From CBDDLD01 sp965250025 (GTDB lineage: Bacteria; Bacteroidota; Bacteroidia; Flavobacteriales; Flavobacteriaceae), in assembly GCA_965250025.1 (NCBI GenBank), contig OZ252283.1:806001-870000 (forward strand): a stretch of 64,000 nucleotides of DNA, in the 5' to 3' direction. Of the stretch, positions 17,792 to 25,858 are shown piece after piece. Each line of letters begins with the position of its first letter. Position 1 is the first letter of the stretch. The notes below the pieces were generated by a model, which saw only the letters and a program-made list of their open reading frames with translations, was not told the DNA's origin and searched no databases. The translations under genes were made by a program, and so were the position numbers.

Positions 17792-19633
17792 ATGAAAGCT
17801 ATTAAACTATTTTTTATTCTTTTATTATGTCCTTTAACTCAAAATTTCGCTCAAGGAATTGAATTAAATCGTGTTGAGCCACCGAATTGGTGGACAGGAA
17901 TGCAATCGGAAGAACTTCAATTGTTAGTCTATGGCAATAATATTTCCGAAACTAAACCAACACTAAATTATGAAGGAGTTAAGATTAAGAACATTACAAT
18001 TCCTGAAAGTAAAAACTATCTTTTTATTGATTTACAAATTAGTAAATCGGTAAAACCGGGAAAATTCAAAATAGCTTTTCTAAACAATGGTAATGAAGTA
18101 CAAAGTTATACCTATGAATTAAAACAAAAGTCTAACAGAGTATTTGAAGAGTTAAGTGTAAACGGTTCGGATGTAATGTACCTTATTACACCAGATCGAT
18201 TTGCTAACGGTGATCCTTCAAATGACTCAACAGAAGATACCATCGAAAAATTCGATCGTAAAAACCCTGATGGAAGACATGGCGGAGATATTAAAGGAAT
18301 AATCGACCATTTCGATTATATAAAGAACCTTGGAATAACCACGCTTTGGTTAAATCCTTTTCTCGAAAACGATCAACCAAAATACTCGTATCATGGTTAT
18401 GGGATATCCGATTTTTATAAAACCGATTCAAGATATGGAACAAATAAAGACTTCCTGAATCTTACGCAGTTATGCCATGAAAATGGTATGAAAATGGTAA
18501 TGGATCAGGTTTTCAACCATTGTGGATCAGGTCATTGGTGGATGGATGATTTACCCTATGAAGATTGGTTAAATCAATGGGAAAGCTTTACCCAATCCAG
18601 TTTTACTAATATCAGTATTTCAGATCCATATAGTGCTGAAAGCGATGTAAAACTACATACCAATGGTTGGTTTGATACAAATCTTCCGGACTTAAATCAG
18701 AAAAATAGATTTATGGAAACCTATTTGATTCAAAACTCAATATGGTGGATAGAATACGCCCAGTTAGATGGAATTAGAATGGATACATATCCTTATCCTG
18801 ACAAAGAGGTAATGGCAAGATGGGTAGATCGTATATATAAAGAATACCCAAATTTTTATATCGTTGCTGAAACTTCCGAACTCAACGTAGCATCACTTTC
18901 GTATTGGAATAGTGGTCGTGTAAATAAAGATGGATATACACCTCATGTAAATAGCGTAAGCGATTATCCTTTATATTATGCATTAATTAAAGCCTTTGGC
19001 GAAAAAAATCAAGCCTATTGGATTTATGAATGTTTAGCGTATGATCGCTTGTACGGAACACCATTTAATAATAAAGTATTTAATGGAAATCATGACGTGC
19101 CAAGATTGTTTAATGAACTTCAAAAAAATAAAGATAAAGTAATGCTGTCTATGGCTTTGGTACTTACAACGCGTGGAATACCACAAATATATTATGGAGA
19201 TGAACTTTTGTTTGAAGGACCTAAACCAGATGGAGTATTAAGAAAAGACTTCCCTGGTGGTTGGAAAAATGATAAAAGAAACTTGTTTAATACTAAAGAC
19301 AGAACAGAAGATGAACAAGAGGTACTTAGCTTTGTTCAAAAAATCTTGAAATGGAGGAAATCGGCACCTGAAATACATAATGGTAATCTTACACATTATA
19401 AACCACGATATAACGAATCAGTCTACGTATATTTCAGATACTTAGAAGAACGTACCACCATGATTCTAATAAATAATGCAAATGAAGACATAGCAAACTT
19501 TTCATTAGCACATTATAAAGAATCAATAAAGCATTACACAAAAGGAAAAGATATTGTAACCGATAAGGAGTACAAATCGTTATCAGTTATAGATTTAAAA
19601 GCCAACACGGCCTATATTATTGAATTAAAATAA
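17792..19633 (+). CDS. Secreted GH13 alpha-amylase family enzyme (neopullulanase/cyclomaltodextrinase-like)
   Basis: 613 aa from the ATG at 17792 (the upstream TTG adds only three residues). Signal peptide MKAIKLFFILLLCPLTQNFAQ. An N-terminal beta-sandwich of the cyclomaltodextrinase type (RVEPPNWWTGM) precedes a GH13 (beta/alpha)8 barrel. All four family regions are visible: MVMDQVFNH, GIRMDTYP with nucleophile D331, VAETSE with acid E360, and NGNHD with D435. A small C-terminal beta domain ends the protein. It should hydrolyse alpha-1,4-glucans or maltodextrins in the periplasm or outside, like SusA-type neopullulanases. No SusC/SusD pair accompanies it. The sugar-kinase gene starts 2 bp after its stop, so the two form an operon. 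Confidence 0.92.
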   Translation: MKAIKLFFILLLCPLTQNFAQGIELNRVEPPNWWTGMQSEELQLLVYGNNISETKPTLNYEGVKIKNITIPESKNYLFIDLQISKSVKPGKFKIAFLNNGNEVQSYTYELKQKSNRVFEELSVNGSDVMYLITPDRFANGDPSNDSTEDTIEKFDRKNPDGRHGGDIKGIIDHFDYIKNLGITTLWLNPFLENDQPKYSYHGYGISDFYKTDSRYGTNKDFLNLTQLCHENGMKMVMDQVFNHCGSGHWWMDDLPYEDWLNQWESFTQSSFTNISISDPYSAESDVKLHTNGWFDTNLPDLNQKNRFMETYLIQNSIWWIEYAQLDGIRMDTYPYPDKEVMARWVDRIYKEYPNFYIVAETSELNVASLSYWNSGRVNKDGYTPHVNSVSDYPLYYALIKAFGEKNQAYWIYECLAYDRLYGTPFNNKVFNGNHDVPRLFNELQKNKDKVMLSMALVLTTRGIPQIYYGDELLFEGPKPDGVLRKDFPGGWKNDKRNLFNTKDRTEDEQEVLSFVQKILKWRKSAPEIHNGNLTHYKPRYNESVYVYFRYLEERTTMILINNANEDIANFSLAHYKESIKHYTKGKDIVTDKEYKSLSVIDLKANTAYIIELK

Positions 19634-19635
19634 TT

Positions 19636-20547
19636 ATGAAAAAAGTATTTACTTGTGGAGGAGTTTCTTTCAATTCTGTAATTAAACTAGATAACTTTTT
19701 CCAACCTAAACCACAAACAATACACCAATGTAATTACAGTGAAACCATTGGAAATACCGGAGCAGGAAAAGCATTGAATTTTGCAAGATTAGGATTCTCA
19801 ACAACATTACATACACTTTTAGGAAACGATAAATTTGGTAAAAAACTAAAAGCGCAATTAAAGGAAGCTAAACTTAATTTAATTTATGATGTAGACCCTA
19901 AAGGAACAGAGCGGCATATTAATATATTAAATGGTGTTGGTGAGCGAATATCAATTTTCACCAATCCAAGCTCCGATTTCCCAGATGTCAATATTAATAG
20001 GCTAATCCCATATATAAAAGGTGCAGATATTGTTGTGATCAATATTTCCAATTACTGTAGGGAATTATTACCAATAAGTAAAAAATTTAAAAAGGAAATC
20101 TGGACAGATTTACACGATTATGATGGTAGTAATCCCTATCATGATGATTTCATCAATGCGGCAGATTATATATTTTTTAGCTCGGAAAATTTTCCTGAGT
20201 ATAAGAAATTCATGGAAGAACAGATAAACAATGGCAAAAAACTGGTAGTTTGCACACATGGAAAAAAGGGTTCTACAGCGATAACACAAGAAAAAAAATG
20301 GATCGAAACATCAGCGATTTCAGATTATAAGTTGCTAAACTCTAATGGTGCAGGTGATGCTTTTATGACAGGATTTATATATGGTTTCCATAAGAATTGT
20401 AGTACTGATCAATGCCTTAAATATGCTACAATAGCAGGAGGGTTAACAGTTGAATCAGAAGAAATCTCTAATCCTGAACTAAAACGTTCAAATAGTATCG
20501 AATTAGAATATAATAGGCATTTCCATAATAATAAATTAAACTTTTAG
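19636..20547 (+). CDS. PfkB-family carbohydrate kinase
   Basis: 303 aa, cytosolic. Ribokinase/PfkB fold: N-terminal CGGVSFNSVIKLD, the substrate-loop pattern GNTGAGKALNFARLG, and the C-terminal PfkB signature NSNGAGDAFMTGF with catalytic base D241. It phosphorylates a sugar or nucleoside; the substrate cannot be decided from sequence. Being 2 bp behind a GH13 gene suggests a hexose released from alpha-glucan, but members of this family also use ribose, fructose, adenosine and 2-keto-3-deoxygluconate. The stop codon at 20545-20547 overlaps the end of a decayed reading frame on the other strand. Confidence 0.88.
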   Translation: MKKVFTCGGVSFNSVIKLDNFFQPKPQTIHQCNYSETIGNTGAGKALNFARLGFSTTLHTLLGNDKFGKKLKAQLKEAKLNLIYDVDPKGTERHINILNGVGERISIFTNPSSDFPDVNINRLIPYIKGADIVVINISNYCRELLPISKKFKKEIWTDLHDYDGSNPYHDDFINAADYIFFSSENFPEYKKFMEEQINNGKKLVVCTHGKKGSTAITQEKKWIETSAISDYKLLNSNGAGDAFMTGFIYGFHKNCSTDQCLKYATIAGGLTVESEEISNPELKRSNSIELEYNRHFHNNKLNF

Positions 20548-20627
20548 TATAATTCTCTTACTTCTAATCCTCCTGCATATTCTGGCAATTTGCCATTTGT
20601 TATTTTTTCATTGGCATCTCCAATACT
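20544..20627 (-). pseudogene. Possible C-terminal gene relic next to a REP-like hairpin
   Basis: On the minus strand the frame ends ...SIGDANEKITNGKLPEY AGGLEVRELY-stop (TAA at 20544-20546). It looks like protein sequence but has no start: upstream it runs into the REP-like hairpin at 20628-20653 and then a stop, in a different frame from the adjacent 182-aa gene. This fits a remnant 3' end left after an insertion or rearrangement. The stretch is short, so confidence is low. Confidence 0.3.
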
Positions 20628-20653
20628 CGCTGGCACGGATAACATATCCGCGC
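20628..20653. repeat. REP-like hairpin, copy A
   Basis: CGCTGGC followed by an imperfect palindrome, CACGGATA-ACA-TATCCGCG. The same pattern (CGCTGGC.CGGATA...TATCCG.GC) begins both copies of the 135-bp repeat at 21329 and 29620. It touches the stop codon of the 182-aa gene. GC-rich palindromes with a short conserved head are typical of REP elements. Confidence 0.65.
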
Positions 20654-21201
20654 TATTGGGATTGTTGAATTTTAATATCCAAGTCCAGATAATTGGGATC
20701 TATATTTTTAATTTGTTGAATTACTTTTTCAGGAGTTAACTTAAAATATGACCAAATCTCTTTATCCAAAACAAAATCAAACTCGATCGTAAGGCATTTA
20801 CAGTTCTGCATTGTACTAACGCGATTTGTGGTTTTTCCTTTTGAATAATTCATTTCGTATCTTAATGTATGCTTTCTGTCATAGAGTCGTAAGTTAAACT
20901 TAGTGCTATATGCATTTAATGGCATAAAAGAAGGGTTTACATAAGGAATTGGGCTATAAGGTGCTTTGAACCAATACGCCATTTCAAATTCTTCATGTAT
21001 ATGAAATTTGATAAGTCCAAAATTATCTTTTCCAATCTCAAAATCAATTCGACCAGTAATTTCTTTAAGGTTATCAATAAATTCCAAAATAAGATGAACA
21101 AAACCGTTAATATTTGTGTCTTTCAAATATTTTTTTGGATAACTCCTAAACTCTGTAACAAGGTCTTTAATATCTGATATTGAATAATTGTATTTGATCA
21201 T
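20653..21201 (-). CDS. Uncharacterised 182-aa protein between REP-like elements
   Basis: I start it at the ATG at 21201; a GTG five codons upstream is the alternative. There is no signal peptide and no TM helix. The protein is rich in Lys, Asn, Tyr and Phe (MIKYNYSISDIKDLV ... LILEFIDNLKEITGRIDFEIG ... MAYWFKAPYSPIPYVNPSFM ... CLTIEFDFVLDKEIWSYF). I recognise no family. It ends exactly at one REP-like hairpin (20628-20653) and another lies 128 bp upstream of its start, so it looks like a horizontally acquired single gene. A function such as immunity or a polymorphic-toxin-related protein is possible but unsupported. Confidence 0.6.
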   Translation of the reverse strand: MIKYNYSISDIKDLVTEFRSYPKKYLKDTNINGFVHLILEFIDNLKEITGRIDFEIGKDNFGLIKFHIHEEFEMAYWFKAPYSPIPYVNPSFMPLNAYSTKFNLRLYDRKHTLRYEMNYSKGKTTNRVSTMQNCKCLTIEFDFVLDKEIWSYFKLTPEKVIQQIKNIDPNYLDLDIKIQQSQ

Positions 21202-21216
21202 GTAAGTGCTATACAC

Positions 21217-21811
21217 TAAGTTGATGACAGTACCTTTTGCTCATTTCGATAACTAAGGTAATAAAAACTTTTTAGTAGGATTAAAGCAAGCCGTTATACG
21301 GCGGTTTAACCGTGCCATAGGTTTTTTTCCGCTGGCGCGGATATGTTATCCGTGCCTGACAAATATTTTATATTCTATGATTTTGCACAGATTACACCCG
21401 AGCAAAGCAAACAGATGAATTCCATTTAATACAATAGATTTCTATGAATACATCCGCGTCATCTGGTCAGTTTATTTTTTCCATGTCCTATTTTGATACA
21501 TGACGTTTTTAAAAAACCTTATTTCAAAGGCTTTAAGAAACCTTCTCCTTTTATAATATATAAATGAAAGAATAAAAACAGTGGCTAGTATATTTTGTAA
21601 TCGCTGATTTTCAATAGTTTAATCTCTCTATTTTAATTATCACCTAATTTGGGACACTATCCTATTTTTTTAATTATATATAGTATTTGAAGAGTTCTGG
21701 CAGGCTAGTCTACTGGTTTTATCTCACTATAAAGTAAAAGAAAATACCTGATTTCATATTTGTATAACAACCTACTAAGTCAAATGTGTTGTAGGCCTAT
21801 TTTCGTAATTT
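21217..21811. other. 595-bp intergenic region holding repeat copy B
   Basis: It contains a GCCG-TTATA-CGGC hairpin near 21290 and the 135-bp repeat at 21329-21463. The remaining about 350 bp are AT-rich with no credible ORF; a CCTAC/GTAGG pair near 21770 is a weak hairpin after the nitrilase gene. Confidence 0.5.
21329..21463. repeat. 135-bp dispersed repeat with REP-like head, copy B
   Basis: Ungapped match to 29620-29754 with 8 differences in 135 bases (about 94%), six of them A/G or C/T changes. It starts with the REP-like hairpin (stem GCGCGGATA/TATCCGTGC with one G-T pair, loop TGT) and continues through an AT-rich tail. No ORF of note is inside and no terminal duplication is evident. 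Confidence 0.85.
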
Positions 21812-23188
21812 TCAATTCTGTTTAATAAATTTAACTGAATTAAAGCCTCCATTTGCATTTAAAATACTGATGATAAAAACACCTTCACTTAGAAATGAAA
21901 CATCGACGCTTAATTGTTTAGAAGTAATTCTTCCTTGTTTTAAGAGCCTACCACTGAGATCGGTAATAGTGAATTTTTGTAGTGTTGTTTGAAATGGTAA
22001 AATAATATTAAGTTGATTTTGAACAGGATTTGGAAATACCCTAAAGCTATTACCATCCTCAATATCAGTTATGGAAAGCGATGTAGGCTCTGGGATTTCT
22101 ACGTAAACCCAATCTTGACTATAATCAATGGTGTTGGCATCAATAGCTTCAAAATTATAACAAAACGCACCAGCAGCTCCATTTTTAGAGTCGGTAGCTA
22201 CTAAATAGGTGTGCTCATCAATCATATTTCTGTTTCTAAACTCTTTATGTAGATCTTTTTTAAAAGCATTCCAAGCATAAGGTACTTCTAGTGAAATATT
22301 AGTATTACCTATAACAAAATTTGTTGGATCTTCTCCTGACTGAAATGCTTCCATTAAATCACTAAACCAATAATAACCTTCCCATTCATTATAAAAAACA
22401 ACATCAACTAGTTCATCTTGGTATTGATCTAACATTTCGAAACTATGTCTTTCAGCACAAGTTAGAGCTGCATATCTAAACTCTATACCTTCTTTAAAAA
22501 AAGATCTCACTTTTGTAGTTTTATTAGTAAAATTTACAGCATCTACACTACCTGGATGAGTATTGTTAGCTACAAGATAAACACCACTGTCTTCAAAAAT
22601 TGGATATCCATCGGTATAGCTTGGCAAGTCTGTAGCAGGTAAAAAACTAAATGCTGGATAATTTTGGTCTGTAATAATCCAGTCTGAACCTCTTACTTTA
22701 AGATCATAATCAAATATTTCTCCATTTTTATTAATAAACAATGTTGTATTAAATACTGCTGTCGGGTTAAGGTTAGGATAAAGTGTTTGGTTTATGTCTA
22801 ATTTTAAAGGTGCTGTACCCAACACAAAACCGACATTATTAGTCGCTGCAAAATTTAAAATCATATTTAAATGATTAATAATTTGTGAATCACCATCAGA
22901 TTGATTTAAAATATAAACATCTCCCTGTTTTGTAAGGCGTATATATCTGGATTCAGTAGCTGTAATATCAAATAAGCTGTACTCTGGTGTTAGTAGTATA
23001 TCTACGTCTGGATGTGCCTGAATAATTTCATTAGATTGATTTATTATAGCAGTTACCATATCACTAACAGGTGCGTAATCGGTTTGAATAATACCTACAT
23101 TAAATGTGGTTTGTGCATTAACATTAAATGTGTAAGTTATTATTAGTAGAATTAAGTGTTTTTTTATATTGAGTAAAGTATTTTTCAT
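21812..23188 (-). CDS. Secreted carbon-nitrogen hydrolase (nitrilase superfamily) with T9SS domain
   Basis: 458 aa. Signal peptide ending NVNAQ. Residues about 28-370 form a nitrilase-superfamily amidase fold with the catalytic triad in order: E69 (LLTPEYSLF), K164 (YDLKVRG) and C244 (ALTCAERHS). The segment NEWEGYYWFSDL and the closing strands fit the family, though the domain is longer than typical cytosolic amidases. The C-terminus is a T9SS sorting domain (FRVFPNPVQNQLNI ... SVKFIKQN). It should cleave an amide or nitrile C-N bond outside the cell; vanin/biotinidase-like secreted members are a eukaryotic parallel. Substrate unknown. Confidence 0.88.
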   Translation of the reverse strand: MKNTLLNIKKHLILLIITYTFNVNAQTTFNVGIIQTDYAPVSDMVTAIINQSNEIIQAHPDVDILLTPEYSLFDITATESRYIRLTKQGDVYILNQSDGDSQIINHLNMILNFAATNNVGFVLGTAPLKLDINQTLYPNLNPTAVFNTTLFINKNGEIFDYDLKVRGSDWIITDQNYPAFSFLPATDLPSYTDGYPIFEDSGVYLVANNTHPGSVDAVNFTNKTTKVRSFFKEGIEFRYAALTCAERHSFEMLDQYQDELVDVVFYNEWEGYYWFSDLMEAFQSGEDPTNFVIGNTNISLEVPYAWNAFKKDLHKEFRNRNMIDEHTYLVATDSKNGAAGAFCYNFEAIDANTIDYSQDWVYVEIPEPTSLSITDIEDGNSFRVFPNPVQNQLNIILPFQTTLQKFTITDLSGRLLKQGRITSKQLSVDVSFLSEGVFIISILNANGGFNSVKFIKQN

Positions 23189-23308
23189 TATTAATAGTTT
23201 TGAGTTTGTGAATTTTGTTTTACTATTTAAAATCTATTTTTTATAGTAGTTGATGTTCTATTGGAATATTCTAGAATGAAAACTCTTCAATCTGATGACA
23301 GTAGATAA

Positions 23309-23346
23309 ACCTAATGCAGTAATAAAAGCTGCATTAGGTTTTTTTT
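23309..23346. terminator. Terminator hairpin after the 23362-24786 lipoprotein gene
   Basis: AACCTAATGCAG and CTGCATTAGGTT form a 12-bp stem. The T8 run lies on the plus-strand side; on the minus strand, the direction of the adjacent gene, the stem is followed by TTTATC. It lies 16 bp after the lipoprotein stop codon. Confidence 0.8.
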
Positions 23347-23361
23347 AAATAGTTTATATAA

Positions 23362-24786
23362 CTACAAGGTGTTTCTTTCAAATAATCTATTGGTACCAGT
23401 AGTTTTATTACTGGTAGTTCCACTATTAAGATCAATGTCGTAATAATACCCTGTATTGTTGGCACGACCCTTAACCATTAAAGTATTATTACCAAATTTA
23501 TACATATTTCCATCGTAAGTCATGTCGAAAATATTTGTAGAAGTAGTTCTTGGTAAGTTATAAACCGTCTCTAACTTAATCATATTGTTCTCTATGTATA
23601 ATCGTTGAAATTTCTTTTCGGGATTCGTAAAATGAGTGTTTTGGTTGGTTATAAGGTAAACCTTATTATTGGCTACATATAAATTCGATTCTCTATTTAT
23701 GTTTTCAGTAGATACACTTTCGATTCTATTGCCTGTATTGGTATCATAAGCTACTAAATTAAGTTTATAGTCAAAAGTTCCTATGTTTAAACTTTGCGCT
23801 TCTCCAAAATTTTGTGGCGTCCTCGTTCTAGAAATAGACCAAAGCACATCGTTGTTATCCATAACAAAACTGTTGGTATAATCGTCAAAGTCTTCACTAA
23901 GATCAGTAGCCGTTTGTGAATCTAAATCAGTAACTTTATAAAATCCTCTTATTACATCGGTAAAATACAGCTCACCATTACTGGTAGCGTAATATTGCAG
24001 GGCTTGATTATTGTCAAACTTTACTAATGTGTTAGTATCTGTATTTATTACGTAGGTCTTGTTTTTTGGTTGATTATACTCTACTAAATTAGATATGTTT
24101 GTATAGTAAATTTTATTGCCAACCCTTGCATAATTGTCACCAACAACATTACATTTTTCTAATACTTCTTCTTTCAGTACTTCGAATTTTAAGTTGGTAT
24201 AAATTATTTTTCCTCCAGAATTATCAAACATATTACCCATAAGCAAATAGCCTTTACTATGAGGTATAATATCACTGATTTCAATTCCGCTAATAGTGTT
24301 ACCATTATTAGCATTTTGATATACGTTACTACTTACAGTACCAGATGTATGCCTGAAATCTAACTCATAGTTTTGCGATAATAAGCTTCTGAGTATGAAA
24401 ACACCTTCTGGATATGGATTTTCCGCTGTAGGTGTTACTGTTGCAATAGTAACATTAACAGTATAAGTGCTTTGGGTAACACCATCTTGAGCAGTTACAG
24501 TAAACGTTTTTGGGTTAGTGTAATCTGTAGCTATAGTTGGGTCTGGATCAATGGTAGCGTTTTCTGAAATGGTAACTTCGGCCATTAAATTGCTTACATC
24601 TGTAGCATTTGGTAATGTAATTGCAATGGTTTGGCCTGTAATAACACTTTCTACAGTATTGATTTTGAATTCTGTGATTTTTGCTTCACTACTATTTATT
24701 ACAGCATCCATATCATCATCCTTAGTACAGGAAACAGATAAACTCAATACGAATAGTAGAATTGATAATGATTTTAATGATTTCAT
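23362..24786 (-). CDS. Surface lipoprotein with DUF5018-like N-terminus and propeller-like body
   Basis: 474 aa. Lipobox in MKSLKSLSILLFVLSLSVSCTKDDD (Cys20) with an Asp-rich start that often marks surface export in Bacteroidota. Residues about 35-115 are a DUF5018/Ig-like module (ITEFKINTVESVITGQTIAITLP ... ATDYTNPKTFTVTAQDGVTQSTYTVNV). The remainder repeats 'N-K-x-Y-x-x-T/S' strands and probably forms a beta-propeller. It could bind a glycan or peptide on the surface. It is divergent from the ECF sigma/anti-sigma/receptor operon 560 bp away and may be one of its targets; this is inferred from position only. Confidence 0.78.
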   Translation of the reverse strand: MKSLKSLSILLFVLSLSVSCTKDDDMDAVINSSEAKITEFKINTVESVITGQTIAITLPNATDVSNLMAEVTISENATIDPDPTIATDYTNPKTFTVTAQDGVTQSTYTVNVTIATVTPTAENPYPEGVFILRSLLSQNYELDFRHTSGTVSSNVYQNANNGNTISGIEISDIIPHSKGYLLMGNMFDNSGGKIIYTNLKFEVLKEEVLEKCNVVGDNYARVGNKIYYTNISNLVEYNQPKNKTYVINTDTNTLVKFDNNQALQYYATSNGELYFTDVIRGFYKVTDLDSQTATDLSEDFDDYTNSFVMDNNDVLWSISRTRTPQNFGEAQSLNIGTFDYKLNLVAYDTNTGNRIESVSTENINRESNLYVANNKVYLITNQNTHFTNPEKKFQRLYIENNMIKLETVYNLPRTTSTNIFDMTYDGNMYKFGNNTLMVKGRANNTGYYYDIDLNSGTTSNKTTGTNRLFERNTL

Positions 24787-24815
24787 TTGTGCTTGTTTAA
24801 AATTTTACAATTGAT

Positions 24816-24905
24816 TTAGTGTTTTATAGCATAGGCAAATCCATCTGCCAGTTGTTGGTGATATGCTATTAATTGCTTTAGGTATTTATTGATTTTTGTT
24901 TTCAT
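24816..24905 (-). CDS. Possible 29-aa peptide
   Basis: MKTKINKYLKQLIAYHQQLA and nine more residues, ending AIKH; a short amphipathic, basic peptide. Support comes from its leader, which repeats that of the neighbouring ORF at 24988-25200. No family is recognised. A chance ORF remains possible. Confidence 0.3.
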   Translation of the reverse strand: MKTKINKYLKQLIAYHQQLADGFAYAIKH

Positions 24906-24987
24906 GATATTTTATGTTTTTTGAGGTTAAACGAATTGGATTTAAAATACCCTACCTTTTTTTTATTTTTTTACTAGGAAGTAGGAA

Positions 24988-25200
24988 CTATTGTACCAGA
25001 AGGTAAAATAGATATCTAACAAAAGCCACCTGAATGGTAAACAAAATTACTTTTGAGGTAAGGCTAAGCATTATAATCCTGACTCTTATGTTTTTAATGA
25101 TTGCATGCAATTTAAAATTCGGGATGGTAAAATCGATTTTTGCACCCCAATTCAGTACTACTGTTTTGATCATGAATTGATTAATGCTTTTTGTTTTCAT
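24988..25200 (-). CDS. Possible 70-aa hydrophobic small protein
   Basis: Starts MKTKSINQFMIKTVV, like the 29-aa ORF downstream, and has a hydrophobic C-terminal half (RIIMLSLTSKVILFTIQVAF) that could be a TM helix. The similar leader before both ORFs suggests a tandem duplication of a small transcription unit. No known family; moderately likely to be real. Confidence 0.35.
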   Translation of the reverse strand: MKTKSINQFMIKTVVLNWGAKIDFTIPNFKLHAIIKNIRVRIIMLSLTSKVILFTIQVAFVRYLFYLLVQ

Positions 25201-25256
25201 AATGCTTATTTTTATATTATGTTCCGTTTCGAGGTATAACGGCTTATTGTTATAAT

Positions 25257-25310
25257 ACCCTACTTAAAAAAGAATTTTTTAAAATTGAAGTAGGGTTTTT
25301 TCTTTTATGG
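25257..25310 (+). terminator. Hairpin with T-run upstream of the ECF sigma gene
   Basis: CCCTACTT (25258-25265) pairs with AAGTAGGG (25288-25295) around an A/T-rich loop that can itself pair (AAAAAAGAATTTTTT), followed by TTTTTTCTTTT. It looks like an intrinsic terminator on the plus strand, but no plus-strand gene precedes it, so a leader attenuator or an untranslated transcript should be considered. Confidence 0.5.
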
Positions 25311-25346
25311 TCGTTAGATTAATAAACAATAAAAACATTTTCTCAT

Positions 25347-25856
25347 ATGAGCATCACTAAATCAGTCTGTGACTCACTGAACTTCAGAAAAATATATGAC
25401 ACCTATGCCGATAACCTATTCGGCTTTATCCTATACAAATGTGGAGATAAAGATTTGGCAAAGGATTTGGTTCAAGAATCATTCATTAGGCTTTGGAACA
25501 ATTGTTCTAAAGTGGTATATGAAAAAGCAAAACCCTATCTATTTGCTGTTGGTAATAATTTGTTCTTGGATGACTATGCCCATAAAAAGGTAGTGTTAGA
25601 GCATCAAAAACTAGGAGGGAAAACAGTTACTGAAGAAACACCAGAATATGTACTGGAAGAACAGGAATTTTTAAAGAAACTCAATGAAGCAATTGCTAAT
25701 TTACCAGAAAAGCAACGCGAAGTTTTTTTAATGAACCGTATAGATAAAAAAAGATATAAAGATATTGCTGAAGCATTAGATATTTCAGTAAAAGCTGTGG
25801 AAAAGCGCATGACTTTGGCTTTAAAAACATTAAGAACACAAATTAAAGGCATATAA
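25347..25856 (+). CDS. ECF sigma factor (FecI-like, RNA polymerase sigma-70 family)
   Basis: 169 aa. Region 2 (about 15-80: YDTYADNLFGFILYKCGDKDLAKDLVQESFIRLW) and region 4 (about 110-165: LPEKQREVFLMNRIDKKRYKDIAEALDISVKAVEKRMTLAL) are both complete. It should direct RNA polymerase to the promoters of its own regulon when released by the membrane anti-sigma factor encoded 2 bp downstream. Together with the STN-type receptor that follows, it forms a cell-surface signalling system. The CCCTAC/GTAGGG structure upstream may be involved in its control. Confidence 0.93.
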   Translation: MSITKSVCDSLNFRKIYDTYADNLFGFILYKCGDKDLAKDLVQESFIRLWNNCSKVVYEKAKPYLFAVGNNLFLDDYAHKKVVLEHQKLGGKTVTEETPEYVLEEQEFLKKLNEAIANLPEKQREVFLMNRIDKKRYKDIAEALDISVKAVEKRMTLALKTLRTQIKGI

Positions 25857-25858
25857 TT

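Larger units (their letters stand above)
24787..25346. other. Divergent region between lipoprotein and sigma operon, with duplicated leader and small ORFs
   Basis: 560 bp with two minus-strand small ORFs that both begin MKTK (24816-24905 and 24988-25200). Each is preceded on the minus strand by a similar leader: GTAGGGTATT (about 24944-24953 and 25255-25264), then an inverted-repeat segment ending ACCTC, then the ATG. A CCCTACTT...AAGTAGGG inverted repeat at 25258-25295 lies before the sigma-factor gene. Confidence 0.5.

Noticed and set aside
21329..21463. Short ORF-like reading (ICYPCLTN..., GLHPSKANR) within the repeat
   Set aside because: It has no start or ribosome-binding context and is disrupted differently in the two copies; the element reads as non-coding.
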